NCBI GenBank assembly: GCA_032164245.1
Contig: JAVMKO010000001.1
Location: forward strand, 252,101,644 to 252,165,643
Source: Sternotherus odoratus
Taxonomy: Eukaryota > Chordata > Testudines > Kinosternidae
Length of the DNA stretch: 64,000 bases
Reading direction: 5' to 3'
The position numbers and the translations under genes are program-made. The notes beneath the pieces are model-generated. The model had not been told where the DNA came from, made no database searches, and saw only the letters and a list, made by a program, of their open reading frames with translations. The stretch's first letter is position 1. Each line of letters starts with the position of its first letter. Of the stretch, positions 33,881 through 44,748 are shown in pieces.

Positions 33881-34668
33881 CAGGGGTGGGGAACCTTTTT
33901 TCTGTCAAGGGCCATTTGGACATTTATAATGTCATTTGCGGGCCACTCCTCCTTCCCCCCCCCCCCCCAAGGAAGCCCAGGCTGGCAACGGGAGCTGAGA
34001 CCCCAGCTGGCAAGGGGCCAGTGGGGGAAACCCCAAAGCAGTGGCAGGCGGAGTGCTTAGCCCTGCACTGCTTTGGGGTTTTCCCCGCTGGCCCCTTGCC
34101 AGCCGGGATCCTGCCGCCTGCCCCAGTCAGCTCCCGCTATCAGCCTGGGTGTAGGGGGTGATCTTCCTTTACCCCCGCCCAGCCTCCCCCCATCTAACGG
34201 CCTTTCCTCCCCGACCCCTGCCTGGCCCGGCCCATCCCACCAAACTTAACCTCCTCCCCCCTCCCACTCCCAACCCAGCCTCCTGCCCCCCCATGCCTGA
34301 CCCGCCCAGCCCAGCCTCCCCCGCACCAAACCTCCTTCCCTCTCACACCCACGCCTCACCCACCCCCTCCGCCCCCTTGCCTGCCCCCCAGCCCAGCCTC
34401 CCCCCCACACCCTCTTGACCGTCGGCTCCCCGCGGCTCCTCCTTTTGCCGCCCGGATAATGGTGGCCACGTGGCGCCAGCGGCTCCCCCAGGCATGAGCC
34501 GCCCCAGCCTGGCAGCCCGCGCGCATCCCGGCGCCGGCGGCTCCCCCAGGTGCGAGCTGCCCCCGTCCCTGGCCGGCGGCTGCGGTGCGTCCCCGGCCCC
34601 GCCGCGGGCTGGACAGAATCGTTTGGTGGGCCATATAAGGCCCGCAGGCCGGAGGTTCCCCACCCCTG
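33881..34668. mobile_element. hAT non-autonomous element, copy 2
   Basis: The same CAGGGGTGGGGAACC...GGTTCCCCACCCCTG termini as 6529-7472, with flanks GTGTAGGA (33873-33880) and GTGTAGGG (34669-34676), 7 of 8 identical. The left 300 bp is nearly the same as copy 1, while the GC-rich centre differs in cassette number. Confidence 0.88.
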
Positions 34669-34670
34669 GT

Positions 34671-34778
34671 GTAGGGTGACCAGGGACAATCTTGTTTTGG
34701 GGGTCTTTTTCTTGTATAGCTCCTATTACCCCCGCACCCATGTCCCAGTTTTTCACATTTGCTGCCTGGTCACCCTAC
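34671..34778. mobile_element. Short MITE, TAGGGTGACCAG family
   Basis: Ends gtagggtgaccagg and cctggtcaccctac are exact inverted repeats around an approximately 80-bp interior (gacaatcttgttttgggggt). It abuts the hAT at 33881-34668. A relative, more decayed, lies at 50697-50800. Confidence 0.75.
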
Positions 34779-35500
34779 CTTTTACTGAATCATTGAAATG
34801 CAATTTGGAACACTGTAATATCAGGATAGCTGAAGGAATGAGGCAAGACAGCATTATCTAAAACTCCAACAACATTTACTGCTGTTGGAGCCCTAACACA
34901 GCGGTACTAGCTGTTCCTAGGGCTGGCGAAAGGCAGCACCACCTACCAGGAAAACACTTTATTTCAATTCCCACTTTTCCAGCCTCAAACTACACCCACC
35001 TGAAACTATCACTGTGGGAGAGGATGCCAATTTACAATATAAATTAAGATCTGTGAATGGAAAATGTTACATTGTTTTTCTGAAAATGTTACATTGCTGA
35101 AAATGTTACATTTCTGAAAATGTTACATTGCCTATGGTTACTTGCCTATGGTGTCCGTGAGAGATATAAAAGCAACAATTTCTAACAATACTGGGGAAAT
35201 GCTTAAATATTTATAAGATATTACTTGTAAGGTAAAGAATGAAGAACTGTGCACGTACTTAAGTGATTTAATAGAGCAGAAGAATCAAAACTTCCCCAAT
35301 CCTTTCTAGCAGTACTTTGAGTCACATAGCATGGTGCAAGTTCTCCATAGATTCATTTTATGCAATGGAATTTTACTAGAATTTCTACTCTGTAGCTAAG
35401 GCCTTCCATTTTTTTAAATTAATCACTTTCCTTACCACTAGAGCTCCTCACTCCTTGCATCTGATCATAGTAGGGGAGAAAGCTAAACATTTGTATATAG
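34779..35500. other. unassigned; includes a short tandem repeat
   Basis: No gene. At 35061-35130 the word tgaaaatgttacatt is repeated four times, followed by a duplicated gcctatgg. Confidence 0.5.
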
Positions 35501-36350
35501 TTTAATTATTTGTACACTTACGATGGCTTTGACAGTCCACTAATTGCTGAAAATGTTCTTCCTTGGGCTACTTTGTTATTAAACTGGCATTTCCATATGA
35601 TACGGATCCTTAGTGAACATGACAATTTTGTGGAGGCAAGATTACTCTGGAACAGAGTGACAACTCATTCAAGGTCATTGGTGGCATTCACAGAGCAGCT
35701 GGAGATGGGGGACAATTCTTCTGGGCTTGAAGAATGAGCATTGCCTAGTGGGATCTCATTGTAATATAGGTTTGGGATGACAAGCAGTGACTGCAGAACT
35801 TTCAGATGCACAAAGGCCATATTCCTGGATCTATAGAGCCAAGCTCACTCCAGCCCTCCAATAAAGGGGCACCAGAATGATAGCAGTGACAATGGAGAAG
35901 GAAGTGGCATTTGCACTGTGGAAACTTGGGAAATTCTTGGCAATGTGCAAGACATAGTGTGTGGATTTGCCGCTATGGGGTTCCCAAACTGTGGTGGGGC
36001 GATAGATGACATGCATATCCCTATTTTGGCATCCGCCCACCTTGCCACAGAGTACATCAACAGGAAAGGCTACTTTTCTATGGTTATGCAATGGTTGGTG
36101 GATCACTGTGGACACTTCATTGACATCACTATTGGCTGGTCAAGGAAGGAACATGACACTCGCATCTTTAGAGGACTGTTGACAAAGCTGCAAGTAGGGA
36201 CTTTCGTTCCCAGCTGGCAGATTCTGATTGGCGATGTTGAAATGACTAGTTATCCTGGGGGACTCAGCCTGCTTTTTCTAACTGCAATTGAAAGCCAGGC
36301 CAGGGGTGCTTTAGCTGGCTATTGGTGCACTTCTTAGCATGCTGAAGGCA
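35500..36350 (+). pseudogene. PIF/Harbinger transposase nuclease relic
   Basis: Reading 35918-36337 gives GFAAMGFPNCGGAIDDMHIP, then EYINRKGYFSMVMQWLVDH, a DITIGWSRKEHDTRIFR block and FVPSWQILIGD. This is the order of conserved blocks in HARBI1-like nucleases. The first catalytic Asp sits in GGAID and the second is probably the Asp of EHDTR; the third, expected about 50 residues later, is lost after a frame change near 36240. An upstream piece (35510-35737) may be the amino-terminal part. In live elements this nuclease works with a Myb-like partner to excise DNA. Terminal inverted repeats were not found. Confidence 0.75.
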
Positions 36351-37770
36351 TTGAGCAAAATGTACCCAAGCGCAGAAGAGGCCCCTAGTAGTGCAGATCC
36401 TGTTTTGGCTCCTTGCTCTATTATTTAGTGATTACTAGAAATAAATTTCACACCTCTTTCACATCATTGGGTTTCTATCCAGCTGTATAATTACTACACT
36501 ATTACTCAGTATGTAATGCTATTTCCCAAACTGGTCATTCTGACTTCCTCTCTTCCCCCGCACTCCCTATCACTCTTCTGGTTCATATTCTCACAATGTT
36601 CTAATTATGATTCACTTCCCTATTGGCATTTTTAAAAATAGATGCTGAGGTGCCATGGTGATAGTTATGGTGTAAGAATCTGATTAGAACAGAAATACTG
36701 GTGTCTTCCCCCTCTTTTCTTCTAGCCTCAAATCTATGGAGTACTCTACCCCTCTTCGTTTTGATTCTTTAGTCTTAAATGCCACCTCAACTTCTCCTTT
36801 TTTTAAAGCTGCTTTTCATGGTTTGATGTTTCTCGCTCTTCTTGTAAGCTCTCAATAGTTCTCACTTGATTTGGGGGCCATGTGGGTGGTAGAAGATGGT
36901 GACAGGGAGGGAAGGCAGATTTGAAAAGGAGCCAGGATGCTGGGGGAAGAACTGGGACTGGCTGGGCAAAAAGACTGAGACAGGGAGCCAAGTTGAGACA
37001 GGGAGCCAAGTAATGTGACACTGCAATTGGATGAGGAGCCTGGGGATGAAGACTAGGACTGGAAAGTGGTGGAGATGAGGAGCATGGATGGAATGGAGAA
37101 AGGCAGATCAAGTGAGGAGGTGGGGAAATTAGGACTAGCTGAGCAAGGAAACTTGGAATGGGAGCAGGAGGGAAAGTCAGGGAGTCTGAAGGAGTGAGAC
37201 GAGGATTTAGTAGGACTGGGATGAGAAGCCAGAGGAGTTAAGATGAAGACTCTGTCAAGGAGCCAGGAGTAGGGAGAAGATAGGATGAGAACAGGGACAG
37301 GTTGGATATGATGGGGCAGAAGGGGTTAAGCTTGGGGGAAACAGATGGAAGAATCTGTTCCCACTGGAGCGCACTCCCCTACAGAGCTAGAATGGAACAC
37401 ACCATTCCTTGGTGTCAGCAAATATTTGTGAAACCCACTGGCAAAGTTTCCCCTCCCCCTCAAGGGCTGGTCCATAGAGGAAGCAACCTACTGTTGTTAG
37501 TTACTCTGTTAGCTCAAGGGGCAGAGATCTGTGTGGTGGATTTAAAGGTTCTAACCCTGCTGATGAACCATGTTGGTGTCAGTATGATGCCACATGCTGG
37601 AATTCCTGGTTTTTCGTTCTGATTTTTTAAAATGTAGGAAATTTCACACACAAAAACATTCAAAGCACATTATGTAGGGTGCAAAAACAAGTGCTCAGAA
37701 GTTAGGAAGTGCTAGAATTAAGGTTGCTCTTTCAACCTTAATTCAGATCCTTTGTGTGTATGTGTTTGTT
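36351..37770. other. unassigned; purine-rich repeats at 36880-37300
   Basis: 36900-37290 repeats gggagccaag, gactgggac and gatgaggag words on the plus strand, a degenerate purine-rich minisatellite. The remainder shows no gene. Confidence 0.4.
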
Positions 37771-37774
37771 TGGA

Positions 37775-38275
37775 TCAAGCACAGGAATGAAAGTTAGTGG
37801 TTGCCTAAGGACCAGTGATCATGACCTGATTACATTCAAAATACTGGCAAACAGAGGACAGTCCTATACAGTTATATAAATTAGGTCTTTTGGGGTATCA
37901 AATGTGTATGTATGCATATCTATATCTATACTTGGTGCTTAAAAGACCTAAGGAAAAAATTAGATTGAAAAACACGAAGAAAATTTTGGAACTCTTTAAG
38001 AAGGATTTATTACATTGCCACAATTCGGAAAGAGAAAAACGTTGGCTAAAAGCGTATCCCTGGTTCAATGGGGAAGTAAAGGCTGCAATTAGAAATAAAA
38101 AAGCAAGATATAACAAACAAAAAATGGAAGAAATCGATATAAATTAGAAGTTACAAAGTGTAGAAAATTGATAATGAAAACTAAAGACATCAGAGAAAAA
38201 TTGATAACTGGCAGGGGTAAGGACAATATGTTTTTAGAAGTATATTAAGAACAAAAGAAAACTTATGGTAGAGGC
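37775..38275 (+). mobile_element. CR1-type LINE relic, endonuclease region
   Basis: About 37805-37850 reads as ...DQ.S.HDLITFK, the end of an AP-endonuclease block (SDHDLI). 37890-38147 reads LKNTKKILELFKKDLLHC ... NGEVKAAIRNKKARYNKQK, the linker before RT in CR1/L3 proteins. Stop codons occur within it. A hAT MITE (38276-38518) ends it, and a few CR1-like bases may continue afterwards. Confidence 0.65.
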
Positions 38276-38518
38276 CACTGGTGGGCAACCTGCGGCCAGT
38301 GGTCTGCATGTGGCCCATCAGGGTAATCCGCTGGGGGGCCACGAGACAGTTTGTTTACATTGACTGGCCTCAGGCATGGCCACCCACAGCTCCCAGTGGC
38401 CGCAGTTTGCCGTTCCGGCCAATGGAAGCTGCGGGGAGCGGTGCGGCGTCGATGTAAACAACCTGTCTTGTGGCCCACCAGAGGATTACCTTCATGGGCC
38501 ACAGGTTGCCCACCACTG
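38276..38518. mobile_element. hAT MITE, GGTGGGCAACCTG family
   Basis: Near-perfect inverted ends CACTGGTGGGCAACCTGC / ACAGGTTGCCCACCACTG. The flanks GTAGAGGC and CTATAGGC match at 6 of 8. Interior symmetric words (gtggcccaycag, acgccgcaccg...) suggest extensive pairing. Confidence 0.7.
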
Positions 38519-38630
38519 CTATAGGCCCATTACTAGCGGCAAATGTTACAATTGTTGTGCAGGCAACCCTAATTCTGACATTTCCTAACTTTGGAGTGCT
38601 TGACTCTGTATCCCTAGTATTCCTCTAACG

Positions 38631-38892
38631 CAGCGGTTCTCAGACTTTTGAGAACCGCGACCCTTTTTCCTGTTCCTGGGTGGTGCGACGGACTAATCAA
38701 TTCGGCGGCTATTTTCGGCGGACATGCCGAGCGCTTCCGAGAGCGCTTGGTATGTCCATCGAAAAGCCGCCAAATGCAGAACTAATCAATTTGGCGGCTA
38801 TTCAGCAATGGCAGGAGCTCGTGACCCCCCCCCCCAGGGAGCGCTCAGCGACCCCCCCGGGGGGTCGCAACCCCCCAGTTTGAGAAACCTTG
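38631..38892. mobile_element. hAT MITE, CAGCGGTTCTCA family, copy 1
   Basis: Ends CAGCGGTTCTCAGAC and GTTTGAGAAACCTTG; flanks CTCTAACG and ATCTAACG (7 of 8). The interior contains an inverted pair around ggcggctattttcggcggac / gtccatcgaaaagccgcc. It is related to 50445-50692 and, by its termini, to 56712-57484. Confidence 0.82.
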
Positions 38893-38899
38893 ATCTAAC

Positions 38900-38935
38900 G
38901 TGTGTGTGTGTGTGTCTGTGTGTGTGTCTGTGTAA
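38900..38935. repeat. (TG)n microsatellite
   Basis: About 36 bp of TG repeat with tgtctg interruptions. Confidence 0.9.
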
Positions 38936-38939
38936 AACC

Positions 38940-41585
38940 AAATCCTTGGATTGTGTAAACTGGCATAGCTCTAATTGACTTAATCAGAACTATGTAGCTG
39001 AGAATTTGACCCATGTAATTTTTCACTTCTTAACAATGTGCTTCTTGCTGTACTTTCTGCACCAGTGTGCTTAGTGCTACTGGGTCACTCCTCTGCATTT
39101 TAAAAACACCAGGTCCTGATTTTCAGGGTCCTGTTGAAGTGAATGGAAGTTGCAAGTGCTCAGCACACCTGATAATTGGACCAATTGATAATTGGATAAT
39201 TGCACATGTCTTCGAACCAATCTGATCTAAAGGTTAGAAATCCTGGGCCAAATCCTGGTCAAGCATGTGCCTTTGAGGCTCTGGATGATTTGGAAATGTC
39301 ATGCAGGAGATGAAGTTTCAAGTATTCTGGTGAATAAATATTTCAAATGTTTAAATATATAACACACAATCTAAAATAAAAAAAATCATGCATTTCATTA
39401 TCCTTTATTAATAATTTTGTCTGTATTTTTTAAGTAAACTAAGCTCTTGGGGAAACTGATGGACTAACTGCGGTGGCTAAAATCAGGCAGACTCAAAGAA
39501 CCATATGTGCTCGTCTCACATAGAGCTCTGTCCAGCCAAATATATTCAGCAAGTCCTGGAAGGCTATTGAAGTTGGTTGCACAGCAGACCATCCTATTCA
39601 GTAGGCAGGAACAAAAGATCAAGAAAAGCCACCCCAGCACAAAATGTTGTTGCTCACTGATAGTTGTACAGCGGCTGGAAGGAAGAGAGTTCACGTAAAA
39701 TAAGATCTTTTCATCATATGAACCATGACTGCTTGTCATGCTCTGTTCTTGCCTCCAAATTTTCCCCACTGAAACTATGTGGCACAGGTACAGGAACATC
39801 CCTCTATGCATGCCCCTATTTGGTAACCAGACAGAATTATGGGTTTAAAACAGAAAATTCCAACAACCTGGTGTTGGGTTGGGAAGGGGTGGCGAGGATC
39901 ACACCCACCCCATCTCTAAAGAATAAGAGAGCTCTTGCTTCCCTCCTTATTGTTGGGGTGAAGGCTGAAACAAAACCCAGAGGCTTCTAGTCACCTGTTC
40001 TAAACAGTAGATATGCTGCTATTTAAGCTAAGATACTGTTCTGTAAAGTGCTGAATGCTTTCTGCAAAGTGCTGAGCATCCTCCATTCCCACGGAAGACA
40101 AAGAGTTAAGGATGCTCAGCAACTCGCAGGACTAGGTCCGTACTCTGTCCATATTCTAGAATTCACTGCTATAAAGTAATGTGTTTAAAAGTGAGAATAA
40201 AAGGAAGCTATTCAAATTGCTACAAAAGTGGGCAGCATTCATAACTCATTCAAATGCCACTCTTTGGCAAGGTGAACATGAATATGGCTTTGTGCTAGAA
40301 CTAACTGGCTGTAGATGAAACATGGATGATAAAGACCAATCAGAATGTTGAGACTCAGGGTTTGTTTGAACTGTATTTGAGGTAAACCAAGAAAACTTAG
40401 TAAGATATTTAACATAGGGCGAAAGGTGACTTTAGAAACAGAAAGTGTGAAGCATCATGTGACACAGTTGAAGTGGAAATCCAAATTCTCATAGATTAGT
40501 ATGGATGCTAAATCAATAGGGTGGGAGAGAGGGAACCTTTTAAGAATAAAAATCAGTTTGCATTTCAGTTGCAAGCCAGACTGACACAATTTGTTAATTA
40601 AATAAGATGAGAAAATCAATTATTGGTTTGCATACATGGTGTTTGTTGGAAAGGGTTTTCAGTAACTGTTGAGGAGGCACATGTAGAGCACCGATTTGCA
40701 TACTGATTTGACTCCTCTTTTCTCTAATTTTTTCTATTTTGGTCATCGCTAGCTCCAGCCTGTTTGTCATGCACAATATTTAATATCTTGTCTGCATTCG
40801 TGAATAGTGAGTTTATTATGCTTCTTCAGTGTATTAGGAGCAGTTGTTTCATTTGTTTTGCTAGCTGTTCCTCCCCTCTTCTAGTCATCTTTATATGAGG
40901 GCCCACTGAAACAGGGAAGGTCTATAACCTCCTTCATCCTGTGAACATATGGGAATGTGCACAAATATGTTTAGGGGAACTTGAGAAACTTAACATCTGT
41001 TTGTCTAACTCAGTTGCGTGAAAAATGTTCATGACTGATGAGTGAGAGAATCCTTTCATTGAAAGCCTTATGCCAGTGTAGCCAACCAAACCCTTACCCT
41101 GCTGCTATTTCCTTTACTAGGAATCCCTGAATAGGAGTAGCCTGGACTACTTCTTGGGTGGCCTAGCAATGTGTTCAGGGCTGTACACAACACACTAGAG
41201 AGCAGTCACTGCCACAGCTGCTAAATATAGTACAGACAGTGATTTTATATACAAGTATTGAAGGCAGATAAGGCATAGGAGGAATAACAAATTTTTGTGT
41301 TACCCTCCCCCCCGCTTAGTTTAGCTTTACATTTTAAATGCTCCATTATTGTCATTAAAAGATCTTGTGGCAAAACTGGTTTTAAGGAAAGTATGGAAAT
41401 GTAGCAGGAGAGATCGCTTGATGAGTAGTGACAGAGAAGAAATTCCAGACACAAGCAGTAGCATGAAAAAAGGCACAGATGAAATTAGAAGACAAAGGGG
41501 AAGTCAGGTGGAGGCTTTGGAGGAGGGTCGTGGAGAATAGTCCTTAGATGTCAGTAAGGCCTGGATCCAGAGAAAGACTTAGGCA
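38940..41585. other. unassigned AT-rich intergenic DNA
   Basis: 39110-39180 has an old LINE-like phrase (ctgattttcagggtcctgtt). Readings such as 39464-39811 lack conserved motifs. No gene supported. Confidence 0.4.
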
Positions 41586-41588
41586 TTG

Positions 41589-42625
41589 TACCCACTTCGT
41601 CGAATGCATGCAGTGAAAGGATCCAGGGGCAGGTATAAATATGTAGGCAAGAACCAGGTTGGAGATAACAAGGTTAGTCCAATCAGGCTGAACCAGCTTG
41701 TTATCTCTAATCAGAGAGGATGAGGTATTTCTCTAGCAGCTGAACTGGAGGTGTGAACACCGAGAGAAGAGAAACTGTTTTGTAATTAGCAAGCCCTCAC
41801 TTTCAAAGGCCTTGGGAGACAGGCCAGTCCTGGCCCACAGACAACCCGCCAACCTCAAGCATATTCTCACCAACAGCTCACCGTGTCATAATAACTCTAA
41901 CTCAGGAACCAATCCATGCAACAAACCTCAATGCCAATTCCGCCCACATATCTACACCAGCAACACCATCACAGGACCTAACCAGATCAGCCACACCATC
42001 ACTGGTTCATTCACCTGCACATCTACCAGTGTAATATATGCCATTATGTGCCAGCAATGTCCCTCTGCTATGTACATTGGCCAAACTGGACAGTCCCTAT
42101 GAAAAAGGATAAATGGACACAAATCAGATATCCAGAATGGCAATATACAAAAACCTGGAGGAGAACATTTCAGTCTCCCTGGACACACAATTACAGATTT
42201 AAAGGTCACCATATTGCAGCAAAAAAATGTCAAGACCAGACTGCAAAGAGAAACTGCAGAGCTGCAATTCATTTGCAAATTTGATACTATCAATTTAGGA
42301 TTGAACAAAGACTTTGAATGGCTTGCTAATTACAAAAGCAGTTTCTCTTCTCTCGGTGTTCACACCTCAGTTCATCTGCTAGAGAGGAATACCTCATCCT
42401 CTCTGATTAGAGATAACAAGGTGGTTCAGCCTGATGGGACTAACCTTGTTATCTCCAACCTGGTTCTTGCCTACTTATTTATACCTACTCCTGGATACTT
42501 CCACTGCATGTATCCAACGAAGTAGGTATTAGCCCATGAAAGCTTATGCTTCAATACTTTAGTCTTTAAGGTGCACAGGACTCTTTGTCACTTCTGCAAT
42601 TCCAGACTAACACAACTACCTCTCT
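41589..42625 (+). mobile_element. Penelope-like element with long inverted terminal repeats
   Basis: A coding segment is bracketed by a left arm 41589-41795 and a right arm 42320-42528 that are inverted copies over about 207 bp with few differences. The shared words, in left-arm orientation, include aaccaggttggagataacaa and gagaggatgaggtatt. Right of the second arm comes the typical PLE tail (aagcttatgcttcaatactt, ctttaaggtgcacaggact). The reverse transcriptase part is missing, so this is a 5'-truncated copy that was inverted onto itself, or an element with inverted pseudo-LTRs. Confidence 0.8.
41812..42384 (+). pseudogene. Penelope-like GIY-YIG endonuclease domain (one in-frame stop)
   Basis: One reading frame runs from 41812 through a TGA at 42100 and on past 42320. 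It contains a Cys/His linker (NPCNKPQCQFRPHI), then FTCTSTSVIYAIMCQQCPS, AMYIGQTGQSL (the YIG motif), an INGHKSD block after the stop, LPGHTITDLKV, and GLNKDFEWLANYK. This matches the carboxy-terminal GIY-YIG endonuclease of Penelope-like retroelements, which nicks DNA for target-primed insertion. The GIY part reads VIY. Apart from the single TGA the domain is open, but it lacks the RT and cannot act alone. The last part lies inside the right inverted repeat. Confidence 0.8.
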
Positions 42626-42629
42626 TTGG

Positions 42630-43145
42630 TTTTAGGCATTGTGACATTTAACATTGCAGCACCTAACTTTTAGGTGCCTAGAAAATCACAGTAACAATAC
42701 TGCCGTCTACAAAGCCTCTGTTAGGCACCTAGCTCCCTATATGATGAGCGGAGAGAGAAACATATCTTAGATTGTGTTCCACAAAGCCAGCATGCTGGGC
42801 AGGGGCTGCCTAAGCTAGCAATGGGAGATGCCAGTGGGGGTTGTGTGTGCTAAGCCACGCCCGTCTCCCAGAGTACCATACCCAAGACTGAGCAGCAGAG
42901 AGTTGCCTGTCTTTGCTATTGACCCCCAATAAAGTCAGACAAGCATCTATCTTCCCCTAGCTTGTGTGCGGGGCTTTGTCTGGTAGACCTGCTCAGAGGC
43001 TGCCTAATTCCACGCATACAGCACTCTCATCAAAGGTGGCAGATCCCTGTTCAGATCTCTTCTCATCAGGCCAAGGGGGGAGTTGAAATAAGGTCCCCCA
43101 GCTCCCACATGAATTCTCTAACCACTAGGCTAAAGGTTATAAAAA
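42630..43145. repeat. Composite SINE-like repeat, second copy
   Basis: Shares words with 32400-33425 (ttaggtgcctagaaaatcac, taggcacctagctccctata, tctaaccactaggctaaagg). The 43090-43145 segment has the same reversed tRNA-like tail. Confidence 0.5.
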
Positions 43146-43295
43146 CATAAGAATGGCCATACTTGGTTAGACAAATGGCCCATCTAGCCCATTATCTTGT
43201 CTTCTAACAGTGGCCAATGCCAGATGCCACAGAGGAAATGAATAGAACAGGTAATCATCAAGTCATCCAGTCCTGTCGCCCATTCCCTGCTTCTT
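43146..43295 (+). mobile_element. LINE 3' end fragment (CR1/L3-like)
   Basis: aagaatggccatacttggtt, then aatggcccatctagcccatt, then agtggccaatgccagatgcc is a widespread sauropsid LINE 3' sequence. A diverged relative occurs at 53490-53590. Confidence 0.6.
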
Positions 43296-43464
43296 ACCTC
43301 TGGAGTAACTTCTCTACAAACTGAAGCTTTGACAAACAAAGGATTTATAGACAGCCCCCCCCCCCCAAGTTTTGGATATATTCCAGAGGGACTTTACAAG
43401 CCAGCAAAGTCATCAATGCTCCTAGGAACCTGATACATGTGACTTCAGAGTCCATATATGTATC

Positions 43465-43670
43465 TAGTATCAGAGGGGTAGCCGTGTTAGTCTGGATCTG
43501 CAAAAGCAACAAAGAGTCCTGTGGCACCTTATAGACTAACAGATGATTGGAACATAAGCTTTCGTGGGTGAATACCCACTTCGTCAGATGGATGCACGTA
43601 TTCACCCATGAAAGCTTACGCTCCAATAGGTTTGTTAGTCTATAAGGTGCCACAGGACTCTTTGTTGCTT
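43465..43670. repeat. Penelope-like terminal fold-back, second example
   Basis: Arms 43505-43575 and 43598-43669 are inverted copies of the PLE tail (aacaaagagtcctgtggcac ... aagctttcgtgggtgaatac) around a 22-bp centre (ccacttcgtcagatggatgcac). A left tail tcagaggggtagccgtgtta is the common 3' end of these elements. Confidence 0.85.
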
Positions 43671-43679
43671 ATGTATGTA

Positions 43680-44740
43680 TCTGATTGCTTTGACCATTTA
43701 ACAATTCTTGTTGTTCTTTTCTTTTATAATAAAACTTTAATTTTAGATACTGGCTGGCAGCGTGATATTTTGGGTAAGATCCAAACTAGTAATAATTTGG
43801 AGATCAGAAGAACATTTTGTATAGTGAATAGAGTTCTAAATAACTTCTCACTTTACTGGACCTATTTACTGATTGGCAGCTAGAGACTTGAATGCAACAG
43901 CGGGGACTGTGATTTTTTTTTCACCCCCAGCTTCTTGGTAATCAGTGTGCAGGATCAGGAGCAGAGTTTGCAATTGGTTGATGAATCTAACTATAGTGTT
44001 AACCATCAGTTTTGGGAGAATCTGCTCTCCTTTTTGCAATTTGCTCTGACCTTGGCATTTTCAGCATGAGATATCCTAGGCACTGTGGGTCATATTGGCA
44101 TAGTCGGCAGGATCCACAGAACCAGATCATTTGGGTTTTGGACCAGAAGCCCCCACTATTTCCAAATTTAAAGTGTGATACTGAGAGGGTTAAAGTTAGT
44201 CACAATGAGTGATACATGTTCATATGAGGCAATGAATACAAAAGAGCTTAAACAACTATGCAAAGATAGAAAAATAACACTTAATGGACACCTCAGATCG
44301 GAAAATCAGAGATTTGCTCATAGACAGTGACCAGAGAGAAGGGTCTCGGTCTGCCCCATTCAGAGATGTAGTTACTGCAGAAGGAATCAAACCGCAAGCC
44401 CTAAGAAAGAGCCAGCATCTTCAGCATGAGAAAGAAATGGTAGAACTTTGAATGCAAGAGAAGCAAGCCTTGATCCACCCGTAAAAAGGAGAGAGAGAGA
44501 GAGAGAGAGAGAGAAAAGAAAAAAAAAAGAAAAAGAAAATCTCACAGGAAATGAAAGGAACTGCTGCAAGTTGAGATGGAAACTGTCAGACTCCAACTCC
44601 AACTCCTGGAAGAGAAAAAGGGTCTGTCACTGCCTGGAAATTCTTCTCTTCTCAACGTCAAGGATTTCTCCAACTTATAAGGACAATGAAGATGTTGAGT
44701 CTTTAAACCACGATTTGAGGACTTCAGTAACTCAGACATA
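43680..44740. other. unassigned; (GA)n and A-rich tract at 44487-44540
   Basis: No gene. 44487-44516 is (GA)n followed by an A/G tract. Confidence 0.5.
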
Positions 44741-44748
44741 GGCTAGGG

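Noticed and set aside
34246..34756. 137-147-codon minus-strand readings
   Set aside because: Compositional, inside the second copy of the same hAT.
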